Source of the DNA: Carposina sasakii
Taxonomy: Eukaryota; Arthropoda; Insecta; Lepidoptera; Carposinidae
DNA length: 64,000 nucleotides
Assembly: GCA_014607495.2 (NCBI GenBank)
Contig: CP053162.1
Location: 3,046,469-3,110,468, forward strand
Direction: 5' to 3'
Shown: in pieces, positions 1 to 13,200 of the stretch
How the letters are laid out: every line of letters begins with the position of its first letter
Numbering within the stretch: the stretch's first letter is position 1
Made by a program: the position numbers and the translations under genes
The notes under the pieces: generated by a model
The model's database searches: none
What the model was told of the DNA's origin: nothing
Seen by the model: the letters and a program-made list of their open reading frames with translations, nothing else

Positions 1-769
1 CTGTAGATATTGAGGTTATGGCTAATACATTAGATTTTCCATCACTTGAAGCTATCATCGTAAATTCAAATTGCAGCCGGTCCATCTTCTATTAGTTAAC
101 AAAATGTCGTTTTATAAGATATATTATTGAGGATTTTCAAAATAAACCAAATTGTTTCTCTGAAAATACAAAGTTTTATTTTATTTATTACGCCTACATA
201 TTACAACAATTATCGTTTAACCACTCTATTTACACTTTTATCTTACCTGAAAATACAAAGAAACGACATTTAAAGTTCACTAATATCGCTTCCTCAAGTA
301 TATCCTTCACTTTATCTATCTATAAGTTTTAATAATAATGAAATAACTAAGTAATCTCAACATCAATCCGCCATTGCATAAAACGTCGCTCCCTGTCAAC
401 TTCCAATGACAGCTTTACGAACGCGCGAAGCGCGGCAAAATTTGAAATGACGAAGTGTCATTTCATTACATATATATATGTATCACAATTATGTTCTTTT
501 TTGAAGTTACATTATCATACTTTTTGGATAAATCTCTTAATTATAAAACAAAAAAAAGTATGTAAACCACTTAAACAAGTAAATAACAATCAGAAAATTT
601 TTAAGAAATATTATTATCTCGTAAAGAAAACCTAGTTCAATGCAACTAGTCACTAAAATTAGATACTATTCATTGACATGACAATATTATAGTATTTAAG
701 TATATGTTTAAAAATGAACTAAATTAAATGCTTAATAATTTTGATAATGAAATTTGAATGTAGAATGAA
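1..769. other. AT-rich sequence without a recognised gene
   Basis: I see no supported gene here. The only structure is a small self-complementary patch near 420-470 (GCGCGAAGCGCG followed by AATGACGAAGTGTCATT). It may belong to the 3' flank of the transposase-like element that ends at 770, but no terminal repeat could be matched. Confidence 0.4.
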
Positions 770-2770
770 TTATTTCTCAAATATATTTAGGGGTTGGTCA
801 AAGCAATAAAAAACGCGTTTGCCTTTAGTAACTATGCGAGGATTAGGAACAATTTCTACAATATTTTCGTATGGCACGAACGAAACATCCGTCTCTACAC
901 TTTTAAACTTCTTACACGTTGAATCAACACTTCTATAAAACATTATCTTCACATCTCCTTCTTCATCTACTTCACTTCGAGCAATTCCCAGGTACATGTA
1001 TTCGTGATTTTTCTCTGAAGTAAATTTAACAGTTACATAGACACCATTGTATATTTTTGATGGATGAATATTTTCTTTCTGAATGATTTGCTGTTCTTGA
1101 CCGTTCGATGTTGAGGGTACATTTTCTATGTTGGATGCTGAGGCCAGGTTCGAAACTACGTCAGAAAGTGGAGTTTTCTTCAAGTTCGAAAGTGGCTCAT
1201 CATCACTAGAAGATGAAGAATAAACATAGTCGTAATAAGTTTTACGTGGTTTGGATATTATATCTGCAATGTTACTCAATACAACATTTTCACTCATCTT
1301 ATCGTCAAGATTTTCGTCAGCACATAAAACTGGTTGGTATTCATTTGGATTAAGACAAGCACAAAAACCTTTTTGACAAAAGCAACTCAGTAATGAAGTT
1401 TACTAGGAGAATCTGTAAATATCTGGTGTACTTGCATAGTTCCCTGTAGCGGAATAATATTTTTGGGGACCGTCTGTTGTACCTTTTCAATATCTTCGTC
1501 TTTAATAGACGAATTTTGCTTGAATCTTTCAGGGTTACAAAAAAGGTTTCTGCATCAGAAATATCCGTTCCAGTAGCAACTTTCTTATCGGCGGTACGTT
1601 TCAGGAATTCACCTACTCCATCAGCAGCTCCTTTACCATGGCCAGCTTCAAAAAAGTTCCACGTGACGCGATTGAATTGGTATTCTTCGAAGATTTTTGT
1701 ACAAATAAAGTAGAAATTAAACTTTGTCTATATTGTGTGGCAGGTCCATCAGAGAAGAAGTGAATATTTCTAACATGTGGGTAGTTAGTTTTTAATTCTT
1801 GGATAATGGGATGCATATGGGCCCATATTGATACAGAATTGTGCAAGTTGTTACCCGACACGCTACAAAATGATAGTGTGGTTGGTTTGACATCTCTTTC
1901 AGCTTTTAAATACATTACTCCTGTGTGCAAGGTTACTTGTTTACGGGATCCGCCAAAGTGGTGAGACTGAACTTCTTCGTAATTTTTGCAGCTGTAGTTC
2001 TCGCTGAAGTCGATGTGCAACACAACTTCGTCATTCTTCATTTCATCTATCGCGGCTCTGTAGTTTCTGAATTGTGCTCTCATGATATAAATATGTTTTT
2101 TTAATGTTACCATGGTTTTTTTAAAGGTTTGCATCGTTTTTTCAAGAGTTTCTTCTACCACTTCAATTTTCATTTTAGAAGCAAGAATACTTTGTGCTTG
2201 AAAAATCTGTTGTACAACTTTTTTAGCCTTCATATTTTTTATTTTATTGTAATGTTCTTTGATAGCATTAGTTAATATATTATATTTATTGCTTTTATCT
2301 TCGTTCTCCTTATTTTGTCTATTCGGCTTCTTCTTTATTCTTTGGTATCTTTTCTTATACTCGTATTTATTACATTTTTTCTTAAGTTGATCTACTTCTT
2401 CTTGCAATTTCGCGTTTGTTCTATACAAATTAGACCTATTGCGTCTTATTTGATTTCGGCCTCTGGATGCAGGGGAAATAGGAGTTCCTGAACGTGGAGT
2501 TGAAGATGGAGTTAAAACATTTTCGAGAATATGACGAGCAGCTCGTTGGCTTTCTCTACGCTTCTTATTAGCAGTTTTCCATTTGCGTTTGGCGGATCTA
2601 TGTTCCCTTTCTGTCATATCTTTGACTAACTTCTTGCTGTCATGGTACCTTTCCCGATGTTTTCTTTTAGCTTCTGCAAATTTTTCAGGGTGCAGCTTTA
2701 ATCTTTGTCGATAACGGCGTTGTTTCTCAGCTGGTGTTAACGCCATCTTGTAAGAGAAATACCTAGACAA
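770..2770 (-). pseudogene. Broken transposase-like (DDE-type) coding region, intronless
   Basis: One coding region of roughly 660 codons can be followed on the minus strand, but only by changing frame three times: near 1694-1698 (a T5 run on the plus strand), near 1505-1516, and near 1383-1396. The N-terminal part (385 residues, 2770-1613) starts with a very basic region and a coiled-coil-like K/E/Q-rich stretch. A core then shows HIDFSENYSCK (D254) and FFSDGPATQYR (D341). After the first shift the frame continues with TWNFFEAGHGKG, giving a plausible D-D-E triad. A Cys cluster (CFCQKGFCACLNPN) and a Ser/Asp-rich C-terminal domain (175 residues, 1297-770) follow. The lack of introns and the triad suggest a mobile-element transposase. 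I cannot name the superfamily. A domesticated gene is the alternative. An internal Met at 2746 is an equally good start. Confidence 0.6.
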
Positions 2771-3937
2771 AGATACACCATACCTATTAAATATTTACCT
2801 GAACTTACGCATAATAAAAATGCTAGGACATTCATAAATAAAACATTAATTCATTTGCTTCTTGTTAAGATTTTTTAGATATTAAGCTTTTATTCTAAGT
2901 GTAGTAAAAAACTGCAAAATGTTATAAGTGTTTCGTTTTATTTACAAAAAACCCTTTTAAATGACTACCGCGTTACCAAGGTAACAACTGCGTTACTATT
3001 TAGTAGTAACGCGGTGTAGTGGTAACACAGGAGTAAATTTAAGACTATTTCAATTACTGGCGAGAAACCATAACTTAATACTTTAAAATAGTATGACCTT
3101 TGGAATACGGACACATTTATAAATATCTATTTAAATGAAAACGTAAATAAATTGTAATAATCACCTTCGCCAATTGGTAACTCAGCAGACGCCGAATAAA
3201 CACACGCATGCCTGACTAGATCTGGCGGCCGACTGGTTCGGACACTGCGCACTCTCCCCGCGCATGCGCCACGTGACACTTTTGAATTACTTTATAACGA
3301 ACCGTCCAGTGTAAACCGGTTTCTACTACCTTTTTTTTAAAGCGTTATTTCCTATGGTAACGGTAGGTACTGATCATTTTGCTCGATGGAGGCGACGCGA
3401 CTTGGATATTTTTTTTTAAATTCTTGTAGTACGAAACTGGATGTGGGCATTACTGAACTATAAACTTATTATAAATGAGAGTTATATGAAGCCATTTAAT
3501 ATTATGTCTTCTTGGGAGTTTTTTTGAATAAATGATGTTGCCAATTCTGACATTATACTGGGACAGGTATAATTTATATGAAAAACGACTGAGTTACCGA
3601 AAAGTACAACGGAGTTACCTTAAATGTTACAATAATTTCTATAATTAAGTTAAAAACACAATATTTTATGGATTGTTCACTAATAATACATATGTGTACG
3701 ATAAAGAACAATAACAAATTCATACAAAATCACATAATGTGTATATTTTTGTGACGGTAATTTAAGAGATATAAAATAATAGAGATATACTGTACTTTGG
3801 TAATTATATTAAAATACTTGCTAAACGAAAATTCATATAAATCATAATAATGAAAATCATAAGCATCCCAATGTTCAAAGCTAAAGGATGACATTTAAAA
3901 ATATATACCTATATTTTGGTAATTACCAAATAATTAA
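2771..3937. other. Upstream flank of the transposase-like gene with repeated GTTACC motifs
   Basis: No gene is visible. The segment contains at least six copies, in both orientations, of a motif close to ACYGMGTTACC: 2967, 2987, 3006 (reverse), 3020 (reverse), 3588 and 3609. A GGTAAC core also occurs near 3356. Such repeats are typical of transposase-binding subterminal regions. See the findings. Confidence 0.45.
2967..3015. repeat. Inverted repeat with GTTACC palindrome
   Basis: ACCGCGTTAC at 2967-2976 is repeated as its exact reverse complement at 3006-3015. The left arm overlaps a second perfect palindrome, GTTACCAAGGTAAC, at 2972-2985. It lies about 200 bp upstream of the start of the transposase-like gene. 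Confidence 0.7.
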
Positions 3938-4835
3938 GTAATTATTTGGTAAGTAATTTTTTTTTTTTTTTACTTTATTTAACATTTTCATTAGTACATC
4001 AATACTACAATTTGCCACTCACGTAGTCCTTATTGGTCTGTCTGGAGTGGCGAGATCGTTCCGTTTACATAATACTTTTTCATTAAATGTAAGTTTTTTC
4101 TAGGCGACTGTACAAAGTCTCTAATTAGTTCGGCAGGCATTTTGTTAATTATATCCGGTAGCATATACTCCCATGTGCGTGTACCATATACATTGTTATA
4201 TTTTGGCAGGCTAAATGTTTTTGTATAGGTCAGCGTTCTCATACAAGTTGGTCTAACTTTTAATTCTAGGCAATTTAAATTAGGATATTCCTCACTTAAA
4301 ATTGCAAATTTGATTTTATTGGAGATATTCATAACGTTGCAATGGGAGAATAGTCCCTCATAATTTTCATTTTTAAATTTATCTCTATATTTTTTTTTGC
4401 GCAATAATTTTAAGTAAACTAATTTGTAGTTTTCGAATATCTTCAATATACGTTTTGTAAGTTCTACCATAGCTACTTATACCATAGCTGATGACAGAAT
4501 CAGCCAGTGCTAGGTACAACAGTCTTAGAATTTTAGGTGGTACTTTATATTTAAGTATATGAAATTGACTTATTAATGATCTTAATTTGTTACTAATATG
4601 TTGTATGTGTGCACACCAGTTGAATCTGTCATCCAAGATAAAGCCAAGGTATTTATGTGTCTTAACTAGTTCTAATGGTGAGCATTTACATGGTTTGTTG
4701 TTTAAATGTAGGCATTGGTGTTCATGGGCTATGATTCTGGGGATTGTTGCTGCTTTAATATGTGCTGAGCGTACATGCATTATTTTTGTTTTTTGTGGAT
4801 TAATAGTCAGATCAGAATTAGGTAATTATTTGGTA
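3938..4835 (-). mobile_element. 5'-truncated LINE (non-LTR retrotransposon) with 14-bp target duplication
   Basis: The perfect direct repeat GTAATTATTTGGTA at 3938-3951 and 4822-4835 brackets a minus-strand insertion. Directly inside the left repeat is a T-rich run (about 3957-3971), which is a poly(A) tail on the minus strand. The insertion encodes the end of a reverse transcriptase and the region after it: HKYLGFILDDRFNWCAHI and the thumb-like segment in the 4780-4385 frame, then a second frame (4470-4030) with CLELKVRPTC and YGTRTWEYMLPDIIN. The two frames overlap around a T9 run at 4390-4398, so a single indel separates them. The missing 5' end, the tail and the duplication are hallmarks of target-primed reverse transcription. 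The clade (jockey or CR1-like) is uncertain. Confidence 0.8.
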
Positions 4836-5557
4836 TACCTAATTAATTGAGCACATTAAAATTGATCCAACGTTGACCTCATATCCTTATATGACATTAT
4901 TCTCATTATAACCACAGTTAAGTAGAAAGAATACAAAAATAAACAGCTAGTGTAGTAATTAAGACATTCCACTTAAATAAATTACGTCCATTTACCAGAC
5001 ATAATGTTAATGTATGTGGTTATCTTTTTACTCAAACACTGGTTTATCTTAAGATACATTAGGAAAAAACAAATTAAATTAAGTATTTCATAGTAAAATT
5101 AAAAACAGAAGTTTTACTATAGGTCTAAATGTGAACCTGTATTTTATTCTTTGTGAAATATGTATTAATGATTAAATAAATTTAAAAAATTCTGTAAATT
5201 TATCATTGAATGTTTTTGTGTATATTTAATATTTTTAAGTTACGTAATAATAAATTAAATATTTCATGATGAGCAACAGATAAGAAAATTATAATCTATT
5301 ATTATAAATAAATATATATAAATAAAATTATAAATAAATATATATAAATAAAATTAAATGCTACTTCTCGATCTCGATTTGCTAATCGTAGTGGACCTAG
5401 TTCAGCGCCCTGCGGCACCTTCATTAATTTTACGATTTACCGCAGGCGGCTCGCTAACGAGCATCTATCGAACGGAACCCGGTTCAATTGAATACTTAAA
5501 CGATAGGAATTAGGAATATTTATTGAAATGGTCTTGGATATTGCTGAATATAATTTT
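4836..5557. other. AT-rich sequence with a short tandem repeat
   Basis: No gene is visible. A 26-bp unit beginning ATTATAAATAAATATATA is tandemly duplicated without mismatch at 5301-5326 and 5327-5352. Confidence 0.5.
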
Positions 5558-5790
5558 CTCTATTGAGGGATCGCCCGCCACCGGGCCCTATACCCTCCGC
5601 TGACCCTCGGATCTGCCTACTCATGATAACGAACACAAGACACTACAGTCGCAACGAGAAGCCAGATCCAAGCACCTAGCATGCAACCATAAATACATAG
5701 CTGCTAATAATAGCCCGGTGGCGGGCGATCCCTCAATAGAGATTTGAACTTCCGAATAGTGACGCCTGATACAATTCAAGAATATAATTT
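5558..5790 (+). repeat. Inverted-repeat element, copy 1 (internal part inverted)
   Basis: A perfect 29-bp inverted repeat (5558-5586 and 5713-5741, containing GGGATCGCCCGCCACCGGGC) flanks about 126 bp of unique sequence. A homologous copy lies at about 22485-22670 and a fragment at 16655-16720. Compared with copy 2, the segment between the arms here has the opposite orientation relative to the flank AGATTTGAACTTCCG. Confidence 0.75.
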
Positions 5791-7074
5791 TGTCATATTA
5801 ATATTAGCCTGGTAATTATTAGGTTGCAAAAATTGCGGTAGCTTGTATAAATTCCCCTAAGGAAGCTAAAATATGGACATTATGAACACCAATGTATTAG
5901 GTACCTAATGAAATTAATTTTCTCAAAAATAAATTAAGCAAAAATACGTGTACTGATATTTTCTGCGGAACGGTGATAAAAGAACCTCTTCCCACCGGTT
6001 ACTGAGTGATTGAGTGACTGCTGTCTATCACTACGCACAGCTGAAACTGTAACTATAATAAAATTCGACATGAAAAGTATCTTAGAGAGATGATGTTGGA
6101 GAGTGTAGGGTAGGAAAGTTTCTTGGAAAAGAAGTTTTCCAGAAATTCTCGCGGGACCAATGTTTACGCGGACAAAGTCGTGCTAGTTTTAAGAATAACT
6201 TTGATTACCTACTTTTATTGCCAAGTTTTATCTGTCTGAGAAGTTTTTTAAATTAATTGAGAAGCCAATAACGTTTTCTTTATTAGAAGCTGTAAACGTT
6301 GATGCCCTTGACTTCAACTATCGTTCGTAAAAAGGTATCAGCTGGTGGTACTATTCTTAATATTTTATCTCTTTCCCGTGACTCTATTCTGGATATACTA
6401 TATCTAAATATCATCAAAAATATCAACCATAATGGTTGTGTTCAGAAGTACTGACGTGGAAAGCTATTAGCGCATTTATAACATAGCACGAATAATGTCA
6501 TATTAATTTCATTTTACTACGGTACCCACTTAAAAAAAAAAATTAAAACCGATGAAATCGAGATTAAGATAATTTTTCTAAAAAAATCCTGAAAATTTAT
6601 TTTTAATTGCCTAAAGTTCAGATACATAATTTCATTAAAAGAGAAATCTCCAAGTTATTAAATAACTCTTAAATAGAAGCTCAGAGGCTAAAACAATTGG
6701 TTTACAAAAAACAATTTATTTTCTGAATAAGGTTTATATTCGGATTACGTACCTAAGTTCAAGTTAAGATTAGGTCTATCTAAAACTTTACCAACATTTG
6801 CGTCTCTTCAATGAAATTGAAAGGAATAGGTACTATTTCATGTGGTTTGCAAGTTATGAGATAGTGACTCTGTTAGGAAAAGCGCGCCTTTGTACATTAT
6901 TGTAAACAGTTTTTCTGTACAAAATATTTATGTACAAGGAAAAGAATATGAAAAGAACATTACAATTTTACGAAAAGTCATATAAATCTACTAATTTTGG
7001 TCAAAATCGAATTCAAGTTACCCCATTTTGCATAAGGATTACTTTAATATTTTTCCCCCTTTCTTTTCCACCAG
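5791..7074. other. Intronic or upstream sequence of Trpm without recognised exon
   Basis: I see no exon here. The Trpm exons that should precede 7075 (the N-terminal MHR1-3 region) are not recognisable anywhere to the left, so they lie outside the window. A degraded CTAG-type repeat tail (GTTTACGCGGACAAAGTCG) lies near 6160-6185. Confidence 0.5.
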
Positions 7075-7264
7075 ATAACAGTCTTCAGGATACAGGAGCG
7101 CGCAGAAGGCGGTGAGGTCCAGGAGTTGGATCAGGTGATCCTGACGGCGCTGTTCAGGGCCCAGCATCTGTCTCCCAGCGAGCAGTTATCCCTGGCCCTC
7201 ACATGGAATCGTGTGGACATCGCCAGGTCGGAGATCTTCGTGTATGGACAGGAATGGCCGCCAG
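7075..7264 (+). CDS. Trpm: Trpm exon: end of MHR region (first visible)
   Basis: The acceptor is TTCCACCAG and the donor GTTTGT. It begins [16 protein letters not shown] and ends [11 protein letters not shown] plus one base. It joins the next exon to give P-G-A-L-D-E-A, as in other TRPMs. The entry phase is assumed to be 0. Confidence 0.9.
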
Positions 7265-10200
7265 GTTTGTATAGTTTACTAGAGGACGCCCTCGACATCG
7301 TTCGTGTACACCAACATCACATGTGTTAAAAAGGGATTATTATTATATTAACTATTAAATTTCAGAGAAATCCTCTCTAATCTGATGCCTTCCTCGTACA
7401 AATACACCCTAAAAGTTGATCCATGAGACATTCAGTACAAAGTACATATAGCTATATACCTATATTTAAAAATGAATGAATGAATACATCCCACTGCTGG
7501 GCAAAATTCGGTTCAGCACCTTTATTATTTTACCAAAACAATACAAAAGCAAAAAGCTGTACAAATTATCGCATAAAATTCGTATTATATACCTAACAGC
7601 ATTTGGGTCAGCATTACTATTATTTTCGTATCATATTTACATAAAAGTTTAATGTTTAAAAAAAATTGAGACACGCAACTCTTATACGATATAATTACTA
7701 ATAAATTCTCTTACTAGTTAAACTAGTTTATATTTAATTAAGAGAATATTCTACTTGTTTATGAAACAAATAAAGTAAACGTGCCTACACAGTTCCCGGT
7801 CGCAGAATGTGCACGGTTACGGTTATATCATTTATGATACCTTTATGCATATACCGAATTCGACACCAATCTGTACATCACTTGCTCCAACCCAGCAAAC
7901 AATAAGTAACTCGTCGAAATCAGTCAGTGTTGAACAATAAAAGTAAGTTAACACAATCGTCGTAGAAATTCTTTCTTTAGAACATATATGGCAAATTTCA
8001 GCTTCATACACCTAGTAGTTGAATCAGACACCGGAAGAGTTTTTGAGTGATAAATTATGAGTATATTTTATAAGACTATCATTATAATGCATCAAAGAGT
8101 TTTTTATTTATCTATGAATGTGTGCAAAAATATATTTGATATATTGTCTTCTTAAAGAATTTTAAGAATTCGGCATTTCGCCATCTGGGATTCGCCTTGT
8201 CCCTTCGCCTGCAATATTGAAATTTTCCACAAATCAGTTTGGAATAGTGTAGTTTGAGGTATATGCGGTGTTTGTCTCCAATAAACTGAACGGTTATCGC
8301 CTGCAGCAGGTGCCTGTTTGAATAACACGTTGTATACTTAATGAATGTTTTCAAATTGATGTTCGGCACATACTGGAAACGTGCTCGGTTAGGATTAGAT
8401 TATAATACGATAAACTCATATATTTTTTTAGTTGTTTAAATATTTTTTCAAAAAAAATACAGCACCAAACACCTATAGGTACTCAGGGAAAATAAAACAC
8501 AAGGGGAAAAACAAATGTAGTTTTTTTTCTGTAAAAACCAGTTACACCGAGATCACATATAGATAGGAACCTACTCGTAGTACTGTTTATATCACATACA
8601 GATTAAGACAATAGGAAAATTGACTTCTGTTCTTGTCTATTGTTGTTTTCTGCTGTTAATTAGTACAAGTATAATAATTACTTTTAAGGACACGGAATTT
8701 TTGCATGTCAATATCAGGCAAAATAAGAGACACTAACAAGCTAACACCAACTTCACCTTATTTTATGCAAATAAAGTATTAAATAAAGCGACGGGATGAA
8801 AGGCATATTTTACGGAGAGTGTTGTGGCATGAATGTGGATGGATATAAAGAAGAAGCAGACCAATGAAGTGTATGGACTCTGTGAGAGAGGATATGCATG
8901 TACTGGGAGTGAGCGATGAGATGATGGCTAATAGGAATGAATGGAAGAATATTACGTCGACCCCAAATAAATGGGAACAGGGCAGGAAGATGATGAAAGT
9001 ATTTTGAATTTGAACTCTCGGTTAGCGTAACCAAAATGCTGGACTAGCTAATTATTTGGCCAAAATAGCAGCCAGCATTTTGGTCATGCGTAGATTCTAT
9101 TTTAGAAACAATTTTCGGAATAATAATGTTATGAGACATAGGGACAAATAAGATCATGTTCCGAAATATATTATGTTCCGGGCTAGGGATTCCTTGAGAG
9201 GAAAATTCATTAAATATCATATTAATTACAATTATTATCTAGTACCTATACATGCATATGTATCTATAAATAAATACCTTCTCCTGAATGAGTGATGAAG
9301 AACGCACAACCTAAACTGCTGATCGATCTGAAACGTGTAGGACATTTTTTTATAAGACATATCCGATAAAAAGGGTTTTTTACGGGAACAGGAAATAACG
9401 TAATTGTAAAGTTTAAACGGGTGAAGTCATCGGCGGCCGCTAGGTTTATTATAAAACTTAAGTACAAAATAGCATACCACTTAGTCTATCCCCCGGGGCA
9501 CCAAACCATTTTTATATTTGTTGGATCCATAATACAAAGTTAAAGAAGAAAACTCATCCGTTTGTTTGTTTTGTAAATAGGACTCGATCCCAGTAGAGAA
9601 ACGTGCGGAGTTTACCTGCAGGCGAGGTTGACATAGTTCCGGTTTGTCTAAATTTTGACTGTGGTATAGTGTGTAAAACAGTCAAAAAGTCAAATAAAAT
9701 TTTCATTTTTCATCATAATATAAAGTAGGTAATATAAAGTAACATGTCCTGACTGATTCCTCAATGCAGAGACAAAACTACTTAAGGCTGAAACGTGATA
9801 TTTGTATAATGGCTTCCTTTTGTGCCGTATATTTCCCGAAATTCCCATGGGCACGGGAAATAAAGGAAATTTTACGCGGACGATGTCATGCCGCTAGTCT
9901 TTCATATATGTATTGTGGCATTATAAGATTATAGAAAATGATATCTAATTTAAAATGGACGCATAGAACTATCCCAAAAAATAACTGACAGCAGTATTGC
10001 TACAATCTTTGCAGGCTTATCAATAAATTAGGTAGGTACCTACTACAAAAAGTTTCAACTAACTTCCGGCAGTCCATTTACGTCGAGTACACTAATATAG
10101 AGTTTGAAACGTCTGACAAGTTACGGCCAAGTGCAATACGTGTACACTCGTAAGACCTCGTAAATCAATAACTTTCAGGCTCCTTCTCAATATCAACTTC

Positions 10201-13200
10201 ACCTAATTATTCAAAATTTCTCACTTCCCTGTGCCCGCTGTGCTTATACAAAGGGTACAAACTTTTCTCTGTACGTACGGCAGCATAATATAAATTAATG
10301 GTCGAATTTGAGACCTTAATTATCTCTATTATCATACAATATTAAACTGAAACCTTTGGCTTGTCCTTCTGTGTAGAGTCTTTAAGTTTTCCAAACTTTA
10401 GAATAATGTTTTTTTAATTATTACTTATAATATACGTATATGTACACACAGCTGTGTTTCCGGAACAGGGTAGCCAGAACTGCAGGATCATAAAGGAGAT
10501 ATCACAGCCACGTTTTGCATATCGGGGACAGATGTAAGTGATCAGTGTCAAGTTGCTAACTTATCGCCTGAGAGAATGCTTAAGATCCTTAGTCGACTCT
10601 TACGACATGCACGAAAGGTAAATGCAGCTGATACTGCTGATACCTACATTCTTGTAAAACCCGCATCAGCACACTGAAAGATTAACAAACATAATATATT
10701 ATAAAATTATTAATAAAGAAAATGGAAAAAATTCTTCACCCGAGTGGGAATCGAACCCACGACTGCTGTAAACCGTGCCAGCCGCTATAACCACTAAGCC
10801 ACCGGGTCAATTACTCGGATGACGAATTTTACCATCTCTTTTCTAAATTACATATTGGCAACGTTATTCTTCATCCCGATAGCTATACACTAGCCAAATG
10901 TCGGCAAACAAAGCTGAATCCCTCAGCACAATGTTTAAAGATGAAGCGATCAACCATATCCTAACGGATTATATTAATGGAGAAGTGTTTTTATAAATTT
11001 ATCTTAGTCAAGATATTATATATTATAAACATAATATAAGTAGGATCAGTATGACGTGTTTTCAGCAATGTATGTATAGCCCGAAAGCCAAGTATGTACG
11101 AGTACGTACAGTCTGTGCTTTTTCACGTAAAGTTTACCTGAAAATTCGATGTAGTAGTCGACATTCTATCCGCTTATACCTTTCAATTTCATGTTTGAGT
11201 TTTGTCATTTGTTACCCACTTTGTTTCTCGGCTGACGGCATTTACATCTTTTTTCTAGAACTTTCCAACAATCCCTATTATGTTTTACCTTTATCCGTTA
11301 TTTACATATAAGTTAGGTGTAGACTTCTAGTTTATTAGTAAAGTTAGATATCTCCTAGAGATTTTCCATAGGTTCTGACAAGATTATGTTATATGGTTCT
11401 TATAATTTGGATATAACTACTTAACTTTTTTAAAGACCGGATTGTGAAGGAGAAAAGATACATACCTACATATACACTAACAGCGTTGTTCCCAAAATAG
11501 GGTAGTCAGAAATATAGGATTATGAGTCCTACTGACACGTTTATCACAGAAAAGATGAACCCATATTGGGTACAGTCCGCGAGGTGTAAGCTGAGCTTTG
11601 CATTTGTGTGAGTGTACAAGCAATTTGCAAATAAATGACAGGTCGACGCACACAAACACTATCTATGTACATTCACACAAGTGCAAAGCTCAGCTTACGC
11701 CTCGCGGACTGTACGTAGGTAATCATTATGACGTATAAAACTACTGACGTGTTATAAAACGCTTCATAAACGTTCCTTTGTAGTAGAGTGAGAGATATCT
11801 TTACACAATCCTCGTAGCAATGACCTAGATCTGCCGACGTAATTCTGCGGCACAAAGTTTTAACCCCATTGCAAAAAAAGAATGGATAATTACGTAAGTT
11901 GTGAAAGTTTAGTGGATTCAGAGCTCTCAAGCTTTTTATACTTTTGCGGTAGATATTGCTATAAAAAGTTTCTGCCAGCCACTTCATCAGTGTCTATTTT
12001 GATACGCTGTGCATTTTTCTTACGTTTTCTTAATGTTTTCCATCACGTTTCGTTTGAGACATGTTATGAATACCTATGCATACCAAGTTCCTGACCTATG
12101 CCTATAAAAAATAAAACACCGTAATGGACGTGAACGTAATGAGGGATAGCGTGAGCGAATCTCCTACCCTAGCTGCTCCCCCTTCACCTCCCCCTTCCTC
12201 CTGTAGGTACGTGTCCAATGACAAAACAGAATTTCGGGATGAAGATGCGCTCACGCCATCTTCTATCCAGGTAATTAGTAATATATTTTTTTTACTATTA
12301 TTATTAGTTGTCAGAAAATACCTCATTAGAATATTTCAGAAGTGGTAATTTCAGGGAGTGGACGATGTGAAAAGTGGTCAATCTGAGAAAGTAGTCATTG
12401 CGGGAAGTGGACGACTTGAGACTGGTCATTTTGGGATGTGGTCCTTTTGGGAAGTGGACATTATTATACAAAAAGATTATAATCCTTATTTCGCTTTTAT
12501 CGAAACCACATAAAATCCATCACGATAACTACAATCGTACTCGCAATCGGAACTACCTGCCTTTATTCCGTTTCTTTGTCGTGTCTATCTGCCACGTTTC
12601 GTCGTCACGTTTCTGTCTACGCTTAAGCTCTTTCGTCGATTTTCTTCGATTTTGATAAGACATTTGCTAAACCTAATTTTCTCTCCTAGATATTTGAGTC
12701 TATATTTCAAAGATAGGCAGTGTGTATAAAGGTTCTAAAGCGGCATCAGGTGCGGAGCGAGTAAATACATGCTCACTTTCATCGCATATTGGACTCGCTT
12801 ACTGAATAGTAATGACTCTCTATTTATATAAATATGTACGGCTGTATACAGAATGGAAGTTTATTGTGACCTGTTTTCATATTTTAAAAGTGATTTGATT
12901 TGGTATTGTTGCAGTCAAAATTGCGTTAATATGTGGTCATTTTTGGTTCACCTACTTTTTTTATAAATCTAGGCTTCCTCGATGCATAAACTTGCTGTAT
13001 GTGAATTATAATAGGTAAAATCTGCAATTTATATCATTTGCATCGAAGATATGGTTGTCTGAGCATTAGATAACTACGAGTATGTTACAGAAGTGCATAA
13101 AAAACCTTAAAATAAACTTCGTATCTACTTTTTGAAAAAAAAAAAACGTAAGTACTGCATAATTTTGTTTGAAATATTGATCCTTGACCACACGCGTCCA

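Noticed and set aside
1477..1713. Plus-strand 78-residue frame
   Set aside because: It is a shadow of the minus-strand transposase-like coding region, which has recognisable motifs in the opposite frame.
10738..10806. Functional tRNA gene on the minus strand
   Set aside because: A- and B-box-like words are present, but the acceptor stem pairs poorly and the same 3' tail recurs at 34901-34950, so it is a SINE head.
12124..12348. Complementary open frames around 12.1-12.3 kb as a gene
   Set aside because: Open on both strands, short, and inside a Trpm intron between repeats, with no family similarity; Pro/Ser-rich translation is from a CCCCCTTC-rich stretch.
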